The position numbers and the translations under genes are program-made. A DNA stretch of 64,000 nucleotides, taken from positions 233,647-297,646 of the forward strand of contig JAKZAN010000056.1 in NCBI GenBank assembly GCA_023053545.1. Direction: 5' to 3'. The notes under the pieces are model-generated. The model saw nothing but the letters and a program-made list of their open reading frames with translations. It ran no database searches and was not told where the DNA came from. This DNA comes from Lepidurus packardi. Taxonomy: Eukaryota > Arthropoda > Branchiopoda > Notostraca > Triopsidae. Shown here piece by piece: positions 9,832 through 23,880 of the stretch (position 1 is its first letter; each line of letters opens with the position of its first letter).

Positions 9832-12105
9832 TGAATTAATTCCTTACGGACTGAATTAATTCCTTACGGACTTAATTAATTCCTTACGTACTTAATTAAT
9901 TCCTTACGGTCTGAATAAATTCCGTACGGATTTTATTAACTACTTACGGACTGAATTAATTCCTTACGGACTGAATTAATTCCTTACGGACTGAATTAAT
10001 TCCTTACGGACTGAATTATTTCCTTACGGACTGAATTAATTCTTTAGGATTGATTGAATTCCTTTCTTACCGAATTAATTCCTTACGGACTGAATTAATT
10101 CCTTACGGACTTAATCAATTCCGTAAGGAATGAATTAATTAATTACGGACTGAAATAATTCCTTACGGACTTAATTAATTCATTACGGACTTAATTAATT
10201 CCTTACGGACTTAATTAATTCACTACGGACTGAATTAATACCTTACGGACTGAATTAAATCTTTACGGACAGAATTAATTCCTTACGGACTGAATTAATT
10301 CCTTACGGACTTAATTATTTCCTTACGGACTGAATTAATTCTTTAGGATTGATTGAATTCTTTTCTTACTGAATTAATTCCTTACGGACTGAATTAATTC
10401 CTAACGGACTTAATTAAGTCCGTAAGGAATGAATTAATTAATTACGGACTGAAATAATTCCTTACGGACTGAATTAATTACTTACGGACTGAATTAATTC
10501 CTTAATTAATTCCTTACGGACTGAATTAATTTCATACGGAATGAATTAATTCCTTACGGACTGAATTAATTCCTTACTGACTGAATTAATTCCTTACGGA
10601 CTGAATTAATTTCTTACGTACTTAATTAATTCCTTACGGTCTGAATTAATTCCGTACGGATTTTATTAATTACTTCCGGACTGAATTAATTCCTTTCGGA
10701 TTTAATTAATTCCTTACGGACTGAATTAATTCCTTACGGACTGAATTAATTCCTTACGGACTGAATTATTTCCTTACGGACTGAATTAATTCTTTAGGAT
10801 TGATTGAATTCCTTTCTTACCGAATTAATTTTTTACGGACTGAATTAATTCCTTACGGACTTAATTAATTCCGTAAGGAATGAATTAATTAATTACGGAC
10901 TGAAATAATTCCTTACGGACTGAATTAATTCCTTACGGACTTCATTAATTCCTTTCGGACTTAATTAATTCATTACGGACTTAATTAATTCCTTACGGAC
11001 TGAAATAATTCCTTACTGACTGAATTAATTCCTTACGGACTGAATTAATTCCTTACGGACTGAATTAATTCCTTACGGACTTAATTAATTCCTTACGGAC
11101 TTAATTAAATCCTTACGTACTTAATTAATTCCTTACGGTCTGAATTAATTCCGTACGGATTTTATTAACTACTTACGGACTGAATTAATTCCTTACGGAC
11201 TGAATTAATTCCTTACGGACTGAATTAATTCCTTACGGACTGAATTAATTCCTTTCTTACCGAATTAATTCCTTACGGACTGAATTAATTCCTTAGGACT
11301 GAATTAATTCCTTACGGACTTAATTATTTCCTTACGGACTGAATTAATTCTTTAGGATTGATTGAATTCCTTTCTTACTGAATTAATTCCTTACGGACTG
11401 AATTAATTCCTTACGGACTGAATTAATTCATTACCGACATAATTAAATCCTTACAGACTGAAATTATTCCTTATGGACTTAACTAATTCCGTAAGGAATG
11501 AATTAATTAATTACGGACTGAAATAATTCCTTACGGACTGAATTAATTCCTTACGGACTGAATTAATTCCTTACGGACTGAATTAATTCCTTACGGACTG
11601 AATTAATTCCTTACGGACTGTATTAATTCCTTTCTTACTGAATTAATTCCTTACGGACTGAATTAATTCCTTAATTAATTCCTTACGGACTGAATTAATT
11701 TCATACGGACTGAATTAATTCATTACGGACTTAATTAATCCAATACGTACTGAACTTATTCATTACGGACTGAATTAATTCCTTACGGACTGAACTAATT
11801 CCTTACGGACTGAACTAATACCTAACGGACTGAATTAATACCTTACGGACTGAATTAATTCCTTACGGACTGAATTAATACTTTACGGACTGAATTAATT
11901 CCTTACGGACAGAATTAATTCTTTACGGACGGAATTAATTCCTTACGGACTGATTTAATTCCTTACGCACTGAATTAATTCTTTACGGACTGAATTAATT
12001 CCTTACGGACTGAATCAATTCCTTAATTAATTCCTTACGGAATGAATTAATTTTATACGGACTGCATTAATTCCTTACGTACTGAACTTATTCCTTACGG
12101 ACTGA
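9832..12105 (+). repeat. higher-order unit, 2,311-bp duplication, copy 2
   Basis: Direct tandem copy of 7,521-9,831. The only length change I found is loss of two monomers (40 bp) near 11,190-11,210. Private changes such as ACTGCATTAA near 12,061 are few, so the duplication is younger than the 1.3- and 1.8-kb ones to its left. Confidence 0.9.
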
Positions 12106-12130
12106 ATTAATTCCTTACGGACTGAATTAA

Positions 12131-13551
12131 TTCCTTTCTTACCGAATTAATTCCTTTCTTACCGAATTAATTCCTTACGGACTGAATTAATTCCTTACGG
12201 ACTGAATTATTTCCTTACGGACTGAATTAATTCTTTAGGATTGATTGAATTCCTTTCTTACCGAATTAATTTTTTACGGACTGAATTAATTCCTTACGGA
12301 CTTAATTAATTCCGTACGGAATGAATTAATTAATTACGGACTGAAATAATTCCTTACGGACTGAATTAATTCCTTACGGACTTCATTAATTCCTTTCGGA
12401 CTTAATTAATTCATTACGGACTTAATTAATTCCTTACGGACTGAAATAATTCCTTACTGACTGAATTAATTCCTTACGGACTGAATTAATTCCTTACGGA
12501 CTTAATTAATTCCTTACGGACTTAATTAAATCCTTACGTACTTAATTAATTCCTTACGGTCTGAATTAATTCCGTACGGATTTTATTAACTACTTACGGA
12601 CTGAATTAATTCCTTACGGACTTAATTAATTCCTTACGGACTGAATTAATTCCTTACGGACTGAATTAATTCCTTTCTTACCGAATTAATTCCTTACGGA
12701 CTGAATTAATTCCTTAGGACTGAATTAATTCCTTACGGACTTAATTATTTCCTTACGGACTGAATTAATTCTTTAGGATTGATTGAATTCCTTTCTTACT
12801 GAATTAATTCCTTACGGACTGAATTAATTCCTTACGGACTGAATTAATTCATTACCGACATAATTAAATCCTTACAGACTGAAATTATTCCTTATGGACT
12901 TAACTAATTCCGTAAGGAATGAATTAATTAATTACGGACTGAAATAATTCCTTACGGACTGAATTAATTCCTTACGGACTGAATTAATTCCTTACGGACT
13001 GAATTAATTCCTTACGGACTGAATTAATTCCTTACGGACTGTATTAATTCCTTTCTTACTGAATTAATTCCTTACGGACTGAATTAATTCCTTAATTAAT
13101 TCCTTACGGACTGAATTAATTTCATACGGACTGAATTAATTCATTACGGACTTAATTAATCCAATACGTACTGAACTTATTCATTACGGACTGAATTAAT
13201 TCCTTACGGACTGAACTAATTCCTTACGGACTGAACTAATACCTAACGGACTGAATTAATACCTTACGGACTGAATTAATTCCTTACGGACTGAATTAAT
13301 ACTTTACGGACTGAATTAATTCCTTACGGACAGAATTAATTCTTTACGGACGGAATTAATTCCTTACGGACTGATTTAATTCCTTACGCACTGAATTAAT
13401 TCTTTACGGACTGAATTAATTCCTTACGGACTGAATCAATTCCTTAATTAATTCCTTACGGAATGAATTAATTTTATACGGACTGAATTAATTCCTTACG
13501 TACTGAACTTATTCCTTACGGACTGAATTAATTCCTTACGGACTGAATTAA
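12131..13551 (+). repeat. higher-order unit, 1,421-bp duplication, copy 1
   Basis: Begins with the doubled CCTTTCTTACC monomer. L markers at 12234 and 12772 match 13655 and 14233 (offsets 1421 and 1461). A CCGTACGGAATG P variant is shared only by these two copies. The unit is a shortened derivative of the 2.3-kb unit: it lacks the 7,521-8,440 part and joins the rest directly. Confidence 0.88.
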
Positions 13552-14810
13552 TTCCTTTCTTACCGAATTAATTCCTTTCTTACCGAATTAATTCCTTACG
13601 GACTGAATTAATTCCTTACGGACTGAATTATTTTCTTACGGACTGAATTAATTCTTTAGGATTGATTGAATTCCTTTCTTACCGAATTAATTTTTTACGG
13701 ACTGAATTAATTCCTTACGGACTTAATTAATTCCGTACGGAATGAATTAATTAATTACGGACTGAAATAATTCCTTACGGACTGAATTAATTCCTTACGG
13801 ACTTCATTAATTCCTTTCGGACTTAATTAATTCATTACGGACTTAATTAATTCCTTACGGACTGAAATAATTCCTTACTGACTGAATTAATTCCTTACGG
13901 ACTGAATTAATTCCTTACGGACTGAATTAATTCCTTACGGACTTAATTAATTCCTTACGGACTTAATTAAATCCTTACGTACTTAATTAATTCCTTACGG
14001 TCTGAATTAATTCCGTACGGATTTTATTAACTACTTACGGACTGAATTAATTCCTTACGGACTTAATTAATTCCTTACGGACTGAATTAATTCCTTACGG
14101 ACTGAATTAATTCCTTACGGACTGAATTAATTCCTTTCTTACCGAATTAATTCCTTACGGACTGAATTAATTCCTTAGGACTGAATTAATTCCTTACGGA
14201 CTTAATTATTTCCTTACGGACTGAATTAATTCTTTAGGATTGATTGAATTCCTTTCTTACTGAATTAATTCCTTACGGACTGAATTAATTCCTTACGGAC
14301 TGAATTAATTCATTACCGACATAATTAAATCCTTACAGACTGAAATTATTCCTTATGGACTTAACTAATTCCGTAAGGAATGAATTAATTAATTACGGAC
14401 TGAAATAATTCCTTACGGACTGAATTAATTCCTTACGGACTGAATTAATTCCTTACGGACTGAATTAATTCCTTACGGACTGAATTAATTCCTTACGGAC
14501 TGTATTAATTCCTTTCTTACTGAATAAATTCCTTACGGACTGAATTAATTCCTTAATTAATTCCTTACGGACTGAATTAATTTCATACGGACTGAATTAA
14601 TTCATTACGGACTTAATTAATCCAATACGTACTGAACTTATTCATTACGGACTGAATTAATTCCTTACGGACTGAACTAATTCCTTACGGACTGAACTAA
14701 TACCTAACGGACTGAATTAATACCTTACGGACTGAATTAATTCCTTACGGACTGAACTAATACTTTACGGACTGAATTAATTCCTTACGGACAGAATTAA
14801 TTCTTTACGG
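13552..14810 (+). repeat. higher-order unit, 1,421-bp duplication, copy 2
   Basis: Tandem copy of 12,131-13,551 with 40 bp inserted in the middle and homology ending near 14,810. Beyond it the sequence returns to the order found at 5,100-5,700, including a TTCGTTACGG monomer before the L at 14924 (compare the L at 5216). Confidence 0.86.
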
Positions 14811-15420
14811 ACTGAATTAATTCCTTACGGACTTAATTAATTCCTTACGGACTGAATTAATTCCTTACGGACTGAATTAATTCGTTACGGACTGAATTAT
14901 TTCCTTAAGGACTGAATTAATTCTTTAGGATTGATTGAATTCCTTTCTTACTGAATTAATTTCATACGGACTGAATTAACTCATTACGGACATAATTAAT
15001 CCATTACGGACTGAATTAATTCTTTATGATTGATTGAATTCCTTACTTGCTGAATTAATTAGTTACGGACTGAATTAATTCCTTACGGATTGGATTAACT
15101 ACTTAGGGACTGAATTAATTCCTTGGGAACTGAATTAATTCCTTGGGAACTGAATTAATTCCTTACGGACTGAATTAATTCCGTATGGACTTAAGTGACT
15201 CATTACGGACTTAATTAATTCCTTACGGACTGAATTAATTCCTTACGGACTGAATTAATTCCTTACGGACTGATTTAATTCCTTACGCACTGAATTAATT
15301 CTTTACGGACTGAATTAATTCCTTACGGACTGAATCAATTCCTTAATTAATTCCTTACGGAATGAATTAATTTCATACGGACTGAATTAATTCCTTACGT
15401 ACTGAACTTATTCCTTACGT
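14811..15420 (+). repeat. copy of 5.1-5.7 kb segment, 9.7 kb away
   Basis: Matches 5,105-5,700 in order: TTCGTTACGG, L, CCTTACTTGC, the TTGGGAAC island, CTGATTTAATT, CTTACGCACTG and an 8-bp-deletion junction. It has about 99 bp extra near 14,960-15,050, including a degenerate L reading TTTATGATTG (15023). Offsets run 9,708-9,807. The two copies bracket the whole 5.7-14.8 kb amplified domain. Confidence 0.85.
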
Positions 15421-15489
15421 ACTGAATTAATTCCTTACGGACTGAATTAATTCCTTACGGACTGAATTAATTCCTTACGGACTGAATTA

Positions 15490-18215
15490 ATTCCTTACTG
15501 ACTGAATTAATTCCTTACGGACTGAATTAATTCCTTAAGGACTGAATTAATTCCTTACGGACTGAATTAATTCCTTACGGACTGAATTAATTCCTTACGG
15601 ACTTAATTAATTCCGTAAGGAATGAATTAATTAATTACGGACTGAAATAATTCCTTACGGATTGAATTAATTACTTACGGACTGAATTAATTCCTTAATT
15701 AATTCCTTACGGACTGAATTAATTTCATACGGACTGAATTAATTCCTTACGGACTGAATTAATTCCTTACTGACTGAATTAATTCCTTACGGACTGAATT
15801 AATTCCTTACGGACTGAATTAATTTCGTACGGATTTTATTTATTACTTACGGACTGAATTAATTCCTTACGGATTTAATTAATTCCTTACGGACTGAATT
15901 AATTCCTTACGGACTGAATTAATTCCTTACGGACTGAATTATTTCCTTACGGACTGAATTAATTCTTTAGGATTGATTGAATTCCTTTCTTAAAGAAATA
16001 ATTCCTTACGGACTGAATTAATTCCTTACGGACTGAATTAATTCCTTACGGACTGAAATAATTCCTTACTGACTGAATTAATTCCTTACGGACTGAATTA
16101 ATTCCTTACGGACTGAATTAATTCATTACAGACTTAATTAATTCCTTACGGACTTAATTAATTCCTTACGGACTTAATTAATTCCTTACGTACTTAATTA
16201 ATTCCTTACGGTCTGAATTAATTCCGTACGGATTTTATTAACTACTTACGGACTGAATTAATTCCTTACGGACTTAATTAATTCCTTACGGACTGAATTA
16301 ATTCCTTACGGACTGAATTAATTCCTTACGGACTGAATTATTTCCTTACGGACTGAATTAATTCTTTAGGATTGATTGAATTCCTTTCTTACCGAATTAA
16401 TTCCTTACGGACTGAATTAATTCCTTACGGACTGAATTAATTCCTTACGGACTTAATTAATTCCGTAAGGAATGAATTAATTAATTACGGACTGAAATAA
16501 TTCCTTACGGAATGAATTAATTCCTTACGGACTTCATTAATTCCTTTCGGATTTAATTAATTCCTTACGGACTTAATTAATTCACTACGGACTTAATTAA
16601 TACCTTACGGACAGAATTAATTCCTTACGGACTGAATTAATTCCTTGCGGACTTAATTATTTCCTTACGGACTGAATTAATTCTTTAGGATTGATTGAAT
16701 TCCTTTCTTACTGAATTAATTCCTTACGGACTGAATTAATTCCGTAAGGAATGAATGAATTAATTACGGACTGAAATATTTCCTTACGGAATGAATTAAT
16801 TCCTTACGGACTTCATTAATTTCTTTCGGACTTAATTAATTCATTACGGACTTAATTAATTCCTTACGGACTTAATTATTTCCTTACGGACTGAATTAAT
16901 TCTTTAGGATTGATTGAATTCCTTTCTTACTGAATAAATTCCTTACGGACTGAATTAATTCCGTAAGGAATGAATTAATTAAATACGGACTGAAATAATT
17001 CCTTACGGACTGAATTAATTACTTACGGACTGAATTAATTCCTTACTGACTGAATTAATTCCTTACGGACTGAATTAATTCCTTACGTACTTAATTAATT
17101 CCTTACGGTCTGAATTAATTCCGTACGGATTTTATTAATTACTTACGGACTGAATTAATTCCTTACGGATTTAATTAATTCCTTACGGACTGAATTAATT
17201 CCTTACGGACTGAATTAATTCCTTGCGGACTGAATTATTTCCTTACGGACTGAATTAATTCTTTAGGATTGATTGAATTCCTTTCTTACCGAATTAGTTC
17301 CTTACGGACTGAATTAATTCCTTACGGACTGAATTAATTCCTTACGGACTGAATTAATTCCTTACGGACTGAATTAATTCCTTACGGACTGAATTAATAC
17401 CTTACGGACTGAATTAAATCCTTACGGACTGAATTAATTCCTTACGGACTGAATTAATTCCTTACTGACTGAATTAATTCCTTACGGACTGAATTAATTC
17501 CTTACGGACTGAATTAATTCCTTACGGACTTAATTAATTCCTTACGGACTTAATTAATTCCTTACGTACTTAATTAATTCCTTACGGTCTGAATTAATTC
17601 CGTACGGATTTTATTAACTACTTACGGACTGAATTAATTCCTTACGGACTTAATTAATTCCTTACGGACTGAATTAATTCCTTACGGACTTAATTAATTC
17701 CGTAAGGAATGAATTAATTAATTACGGACTGAAATAATTCCTTACGGACTTAATTATTTCCTTACGGACTTCATTAATTCCTTTCGGACTTAATTAATTC
17801 ATTACAGACTTAATTAATTCCTTACGGACTTAATTAATTCCTTACGGACTTAATTAATTCCTTACGTACTTAATTAATTCCTTACGGTCTGAATTAATTC
17901 CGTACGGATTTTATTAACTACTTATGGACTGAATTAATTCCTTACGGACTTAATTAATTCCTTACGGACTGAATTAATTCCTTACGGACTGAATTAATTC
18001 CTTACGGACTGAATTATTTCCTTACGGACTTAATTATTTCCTTACGGACTGAATTAATTCCTTGCGGACTGAATTATTTCCTTACGGACTGAATTAATTC
18101 CTTACGGACTGAATTAATTCCTTACGGACTGAATTAATTCCTTACGGACTGAATTAATACCTTACGGACTGAATTAAATCCTTACGGACTGAATTAATTC
18201 CTTACGGACTGAATT
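15490..18215 (+). repeat. higher-order unit, 2.73-kb duplication, copy 1
   Basis: Shares with the following copy the L ending in TTTCTTAAAGAAATAATTCC (15966 and 18713), TTGCGGACT monomers (16650 and 19795) and a TACCTTACGGACAG monomer. L markers 15966, 16365, 16684 and 17262 correspond to 18713, 19511, 19830 and 20169. A stretch at 17,690-18,050 (P, TTCATTAATT, ATTACAGACT) has a second copy at 19,190-19,500. Confidence 0.82.
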
Positions 18216-20400
18216 AATTCCTTACTGACTGAATTAATTCCTTACGGACTGAATTAATTCCTTTCGGACTGAATTAATTCCTTACGGACTGAATTAATTC
18301 CTTACGGACTGAATTAATTCCTTACGGACTTAATTAATTCCGTAAGGAATGAATTAATTAATTACGGACTGAAATAATTCCTTACGGATTGAATTAATTA
18401 CTTACGGACTGAATTAATTCCTTAATTAATTCCTTACGGACTGAATTAATTTCATACGGACTGAATTAATTCCTTACGGACTGAATTAATTCCTTACTGA
18501 CTGAATTAATTCCTTACGGACTGAATTAATTCCTTACGGACTGAATTAATTCCTTACGGACTGAATTAATTTCGTACGGATTTTATTTATTACTTACGGA
18601 CTGAATTAATTCCTTACGGATTTAGTTAATTCCTTACGGACTGAATTAATTCCTTACGGACTGAATTAATTCCTTACGGACTGAATTATTTCCTTACGGA
18701 CTGAATTAATTCTTTAGGATTGATTGAATTCCTTTCTTAAAGAAATAATTCCTTACGGACTGAATTAATTCCTTACGGACTGAATTAATTCCTTACGGAC
18801 TGAAATAATTCCTTACTGACTGAATTAATTCCTTACGGACTGAATTAATTCCTTACGGACTGAATTAATTCCTTACGGACTTAATTAATTCCTTACGGAC
18901 TTAATTAATTCCTTACGTACTTAATTAATTCCTTACGGTCTGAATTAATTCCGTACGGATTTTATTAACTACTTACGGACTGAATTAATTCCTTACGGAC
19001 TTAATTAATTCCTTACGGACTGAATTAATTCCTTACGGACTGAATTAATTCCTTACGGACTGAATTATTTCCTTACGGACTGAATTAATTCTTTAGGATT
19101 GATTGAATTCCTTTCTTACCGAATTAATTCCTTACGGACTGAATTAATTCATTACGGACTGAATTAATTCCTTACGGACTTAATTAATTCCGTAAGGAAT
19201 GAATTAATTAATTACGGACTGAAATAATTCCTTACGGACTTAATTAATTCCTTACGGACTTCATTAATTCCTTTCGGAATTAATTAATTAATTACAGACT
19301 TAATTAATTCCTTACGGACTTAATTAATTCCTTACGTACTTAATTAATTCCTTACGGTCTGAATTAATTCCGTACGGATTTTATTAACTACTTACGGACT
19401 GAATTAATTCCTTACGGACTTAATTAATTTCTTACGGACTGAATTAATTCCTTACGGACTGAATTAATTCCTTACGGACTGAATTATTTCCTTACGGACT
19501 GAATTAATTCTTTAGGATTGATTGAATTCCTTTCTTACCGAATTAATTCCTTTCGGACTGAATTAATTCCTTACGGACTGAATTAATTCCTTACGGACTT
19601 AATTAATTCCGTAAGGAATGAATTAATTAATTACGGACTGAAATAATTCCTTACGGAATGAATTAATTCCTTACGGACTTCATTAATTCCTTTCGGATTT
19701 AATTAATTCCTTACGGACTTAATTAATTCACTACGGACTTAATTAATACCTTACGGACAGAATTAATTCCTTACGGACTGAATTAATTCCTTGCGGACTT
19801 AATTATTTCCTTACGGACTGAATTAATTCTTTAGGATTGATTGAATTCCTTTCTTACTGAATTAATTCCTTACGGACTGAATTAATTCCGTAAGGAATGA
19901 ATGAATTAATTACGGACTGAAATAATTCCTTACGGAATGAATTAATTCCTTACGGACTGAATTAATTCCTTACGTACTTAATTAATTCCTTACGGTCTGA
20001 ATTAATTCCGTACGGATTTTATTAATTACTTACGTACTGAATTAATTCCTTACGGACTGAATTAATTCCTTGCGGATTTAATTAATTCCTTACGGACTGA
20101 ATTAATTCCTTACGGACTGAATTAATTCCTTGCGGACTGAATTATTTCCTTACGGACTGAATTAATTCTTTAGGATTGATTGAATTCCTTTCTTACCGAA
20201 TTAATTCCTTACGGACTGAATTAATTCCTTACGGACTGAATTAATTCCTTACGGACTGAATTAATTCCTTACGGACTGAATTAATTCCTTACGGACTGAA
20301 TTAATACCTTACGGACTGAATTAAATCCTTACGGACTGAATTAATTCCTTACGGACTGAATTAATTCCTTACGGACTGAAATAATTCCTTACTGACTGAA
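18216..20400 (+). repeat. higher-order unit, 2.73-kb duplication, copy 2
   Basis: Second copy of 15,490 onward. It carries an extra 419-bp L-to-L segment (19092-19511) related to 17.6-18.0 kb, and lacks part of the 16,684-17,262 interval. The offset therefore moves from 2,727 to 3,146 and back to about 2,907. The mosaic suggests unequal exchange between misaligned copies. Confidence 0.8.
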
Positions 20401-20766
20401 TTAATTCCTTACGGACTGAATTAATTCCTTACGGACTGAATTAATTCCTTACGGACTTAATTAATTCCTTACGGACTTAATTATTTCCTTACGTACTTAA
20501 TTAATTCCTTACGTTCTGAATTAATTCCGTACGGATTTTATTAACTACTTACGGACTGAATTAATTCCTTACGGACTTAATTAATTCCTTACGGACTGAA
20601 TTATTTCCTTACGGACTGAATTAATTCTTTAGGATTGATTGAATTCCTTTCTTACCGAATTAATTCCTTACGGACTGAATTAATTCCTTACGGACTGAAT
20701 TAATTCCTTACGGACTGAATTAATTCCTTACGGACTTAATTATTTCCTTACGGACTGAATTAATTC

Positions 20767-21543
20767 TTTAGGATTGATTGGATTTCTTTCTTACTGAATT
20801 AATTCCTTACGGACTGAATTAATTCCTTTCGGACTGAATTAATTCATTACCGACATAATTAAATCCTTACAGACTGAAATTATTCCTTATGGACTTAACT
20901 AATTCCGTAAGGAATGAATTAATTAATTACGGACTGAAATAATTCCTTACGGACTGAATTAATTCCTTACGGACTTAATTAATTCCTTACGGACTGAATT
21001 AATTCCTTACGGACTGAATTAATTCCTTACGGACTGAATTAATTCCTTACGGACTGAATTATTTCCTTACGGACTGAATTAATTCTTTAGGATTCATTGA
21101 ATTCCTTTCTTACCGAATTAATTCCTTACGGACTGAATTAATTCCTTACGGACTGAATTAATTCCTTACGGACTTAATTAATTCCGTAAGGAATGAATTA
21201 ATTAATTACGGACTGAAATAATTCCTTACGGACTGAATTAATTCCTTACGGACTGAATTAATTCCTTACGGACTGAATTATTTCCTTACGGACTGAATTA
21301 ATTCTTTAGGATTTATTGAATTCCTTTCTTACCGAATTAATTCCTTACGGACTGAATTAATTCCTTACGGACTGAATTAATTCCTTACGGACTGAATTAA
21401 TTCCTTACGGACTTAATTAATTCCGTAAGGAATGAATTAATTAATTACGGACTGAAATAATTCCTTACGGACTGAATTAATTCCTTACGGACTGAATTAA
21501 TTCCTTACGGACTGAATTATTTCCTTACGGACTGAATTAATTC
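20767..21543 (+). repeat. short-period higher-order repeats, about 220-340 bp
   Basis: L markers at 20767, 21086, 21305, 21544 and 21883 lie 219-339 bp apart. Intervals 21,086-21,304 and 21,305-21,543 are successive copies with P in the middle; their L variants read GGATTCATTG and GGATTTATTG. The M-containing interval beginning at 20767 (with odd GATTGGATTTC) is repeated at 21544, 22998 and 28726. Confidence 0.82.
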
Positions 21544-22149
21544 TTTAGGATTTATTGAATTCCTTTCTTACCGAATTAATTCCTTACGGACTGAATTAAT
21601 TCCTTACGGACTGAATTAATTCCTTACGGACTGAATTAATTCCTTTCGGACTGAATTAATTCATTACCGACATAATTAAATCCTTACAGACTGAAATTAT
21701 TCCTTATGGACTTAACTAATTCCGTAAGGAATGAATTAATTAATTACGGACTGAAATAATTCCTTACGGACTGAATTAATTCCTTACGGACTTAATTAAT
21801 TCCTTACGGACTGAATTAATTCCTTACGGACTGAATTAATTCCTTACGGACTGAATTATTTCCTTACGGACTGAATTAATTCTTTAGGATTGATTGAATT
21901 CCTTTCTTACCGAATTAATTCCTTACGGACTGAATTAATTCCTTACGGACTTAATTAATTCCTTACGGACTGAATTAATTCCTTACGGACTGAATTAATT
22001 CCTTACGGACTGAATTATTTCCTTACGGACTGAATTAATTCTTTAGGATTGATTGAATTCCTTTCTTACCGAATTAATTCCTTACGGACTGAATTAATTC
22101 CTTACGGACTGAATTAATTCCTTACGGACTTAATTAATTCCGTAAGGAA

Positions 22150-23880
22150 TGAATTAATTAATTACGGACTGAAATAATTCCTTACGGACTGAATTAATTC
22201 CTTACGGGCTTCATTAATTCCTTTCGGACTTAATTAATTCCTTACGGACTTAATTAATTCCTTACGGACTTAATTAATTCCTTACGGACTTAATTAATTC
22301 CTTACGTACTTAATTAATTCCTTACGGTCTGAATAAATTCCGTACGGATTTTATTAACTACTTACGGACTGAATTAATTCTTTAGGATTGATTGAATTCC
22401 TTTCTTACCGAATTAATTCCTTACGGACTGAATTAATTCCTTACGGACTGAATTAATTCCTTACGGACTGAATTAATTCCTTACGGACTGAATTAATAAC
22501 TTACGGACTGAATTAAATCCTTACGGACTGAATTAATTCCTTACGGACTGAATTAATTCCTTACGGACTGAAATAATTCCTTACTGACTGAATTAAATCC
22601 TTACGGACTGAATTAATTCCTTACGGACTGAATTATTTCCTTACGGACTGAATTAATTCTTTAGGATTGATTGAATTCCTTTCTTACCGAATTAATTCCT
22701 TACGGACTGAATTAATTCCTTACGGACTGAATTAATTCCTTACGGACTTAATTAATTCCGTAAGGAATGAATTAATTCCTTACGGACTTAATTAATTCCT
22801 TACGGACTGAATTAATTCCTTACGGACTGAATTAATTCCTTACGGACTGAATTATTTCCTTACGGACTGAATTAATTCTTTAGGATTGATTGAATTCCTT
22901 TCTTACCGAATTAATTCCTTACGGACTGAATTAATTCCTTACGGACTGAATTAATTCCTTACGGACTTAATTATTTCCTTACGGACTGAATTAATTCTTT
23001 AGGATTGATTGAATTCCTTTCTTACTGAATTAATTCCTTACGGACTGAATTAATTCCTTTCGGACTGAATTAATTCATTACCGACATAATTAAATCCTTA
23101 CAGACTGAAATTATTCCTTATGGACTTAACTAATTCCGTAAGGAATGAATTAATTAATTACGGACTGAAATAATTCCTTACGGACTGAATTAATTCCTTA
23201 CGGACTTAATTAATTCCTTACGGACTGAATTAATTCCTTACGGACTGAATTAATTCCTTACGGACTGAATTATTTCCTTACGGACTGAATTAATTCTTTA
23301 GGATTGATTGAATTCCTTTCTTACCGAATTAATTCCTTACGGACTGAATTAATTCCTTACGGACTGAATTAATTCCTTACGGACTGAATTAATTCCTTAC
23401 GGACTGAATTATTTCCTTACGGACTGAATTAATTCTTTAGGATTGATTGAATTCCTTTCTTACCGAATTAATTCCTTACGGACTGAATTAATTCCTTACG
23501 GACTGAATTAATTCCTTACGGACTTAATTAATTAAGTAAGGAATGAATTAATTAATTACGGACTGAAATAAATCCTTACGGACTGAATTAATTCCTTACG
23601 GACTTCATTAATTCCGTTCGGACTTAATTAATTCATTACGGACTTAATTAATTCCTTACGGACTTAATTAATTCCTTACGGTCTGAATTAATTCCGTACG
23701 TATTTTATTAACTACTTACGGACTGAATTAATTTCTTACGGACTTAATTAATTCCTTACGGACTGAATTAATTCCTTACGGACTGAATTAATTCCTTACG
23801 GACTGAATTAATTCCTTACGGACTGAATTATTTCCTTACGTACTGAATTAATTCTTTAGGATTGATTGAATTCCTTTCTT
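22150..23880 (+). repeat. segment duplicated 5.6-5.75 kb downstream
   Basis: L markers 22381, 22998, 23436 and 23855 correspond to 28128, 28726, 29025 and 29444. Shared rare states: AATAACTTACGG with TTAAATCC, CTGAATTAAATCC after CCTTACTGACTG, TTAATTAAGTAAGG in place of the P start, and CCGTTCGGACTT. It is copied to 27,890-29,470, so the duplicates are separated by about 4 kb of other array. Confidence 0.83.
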
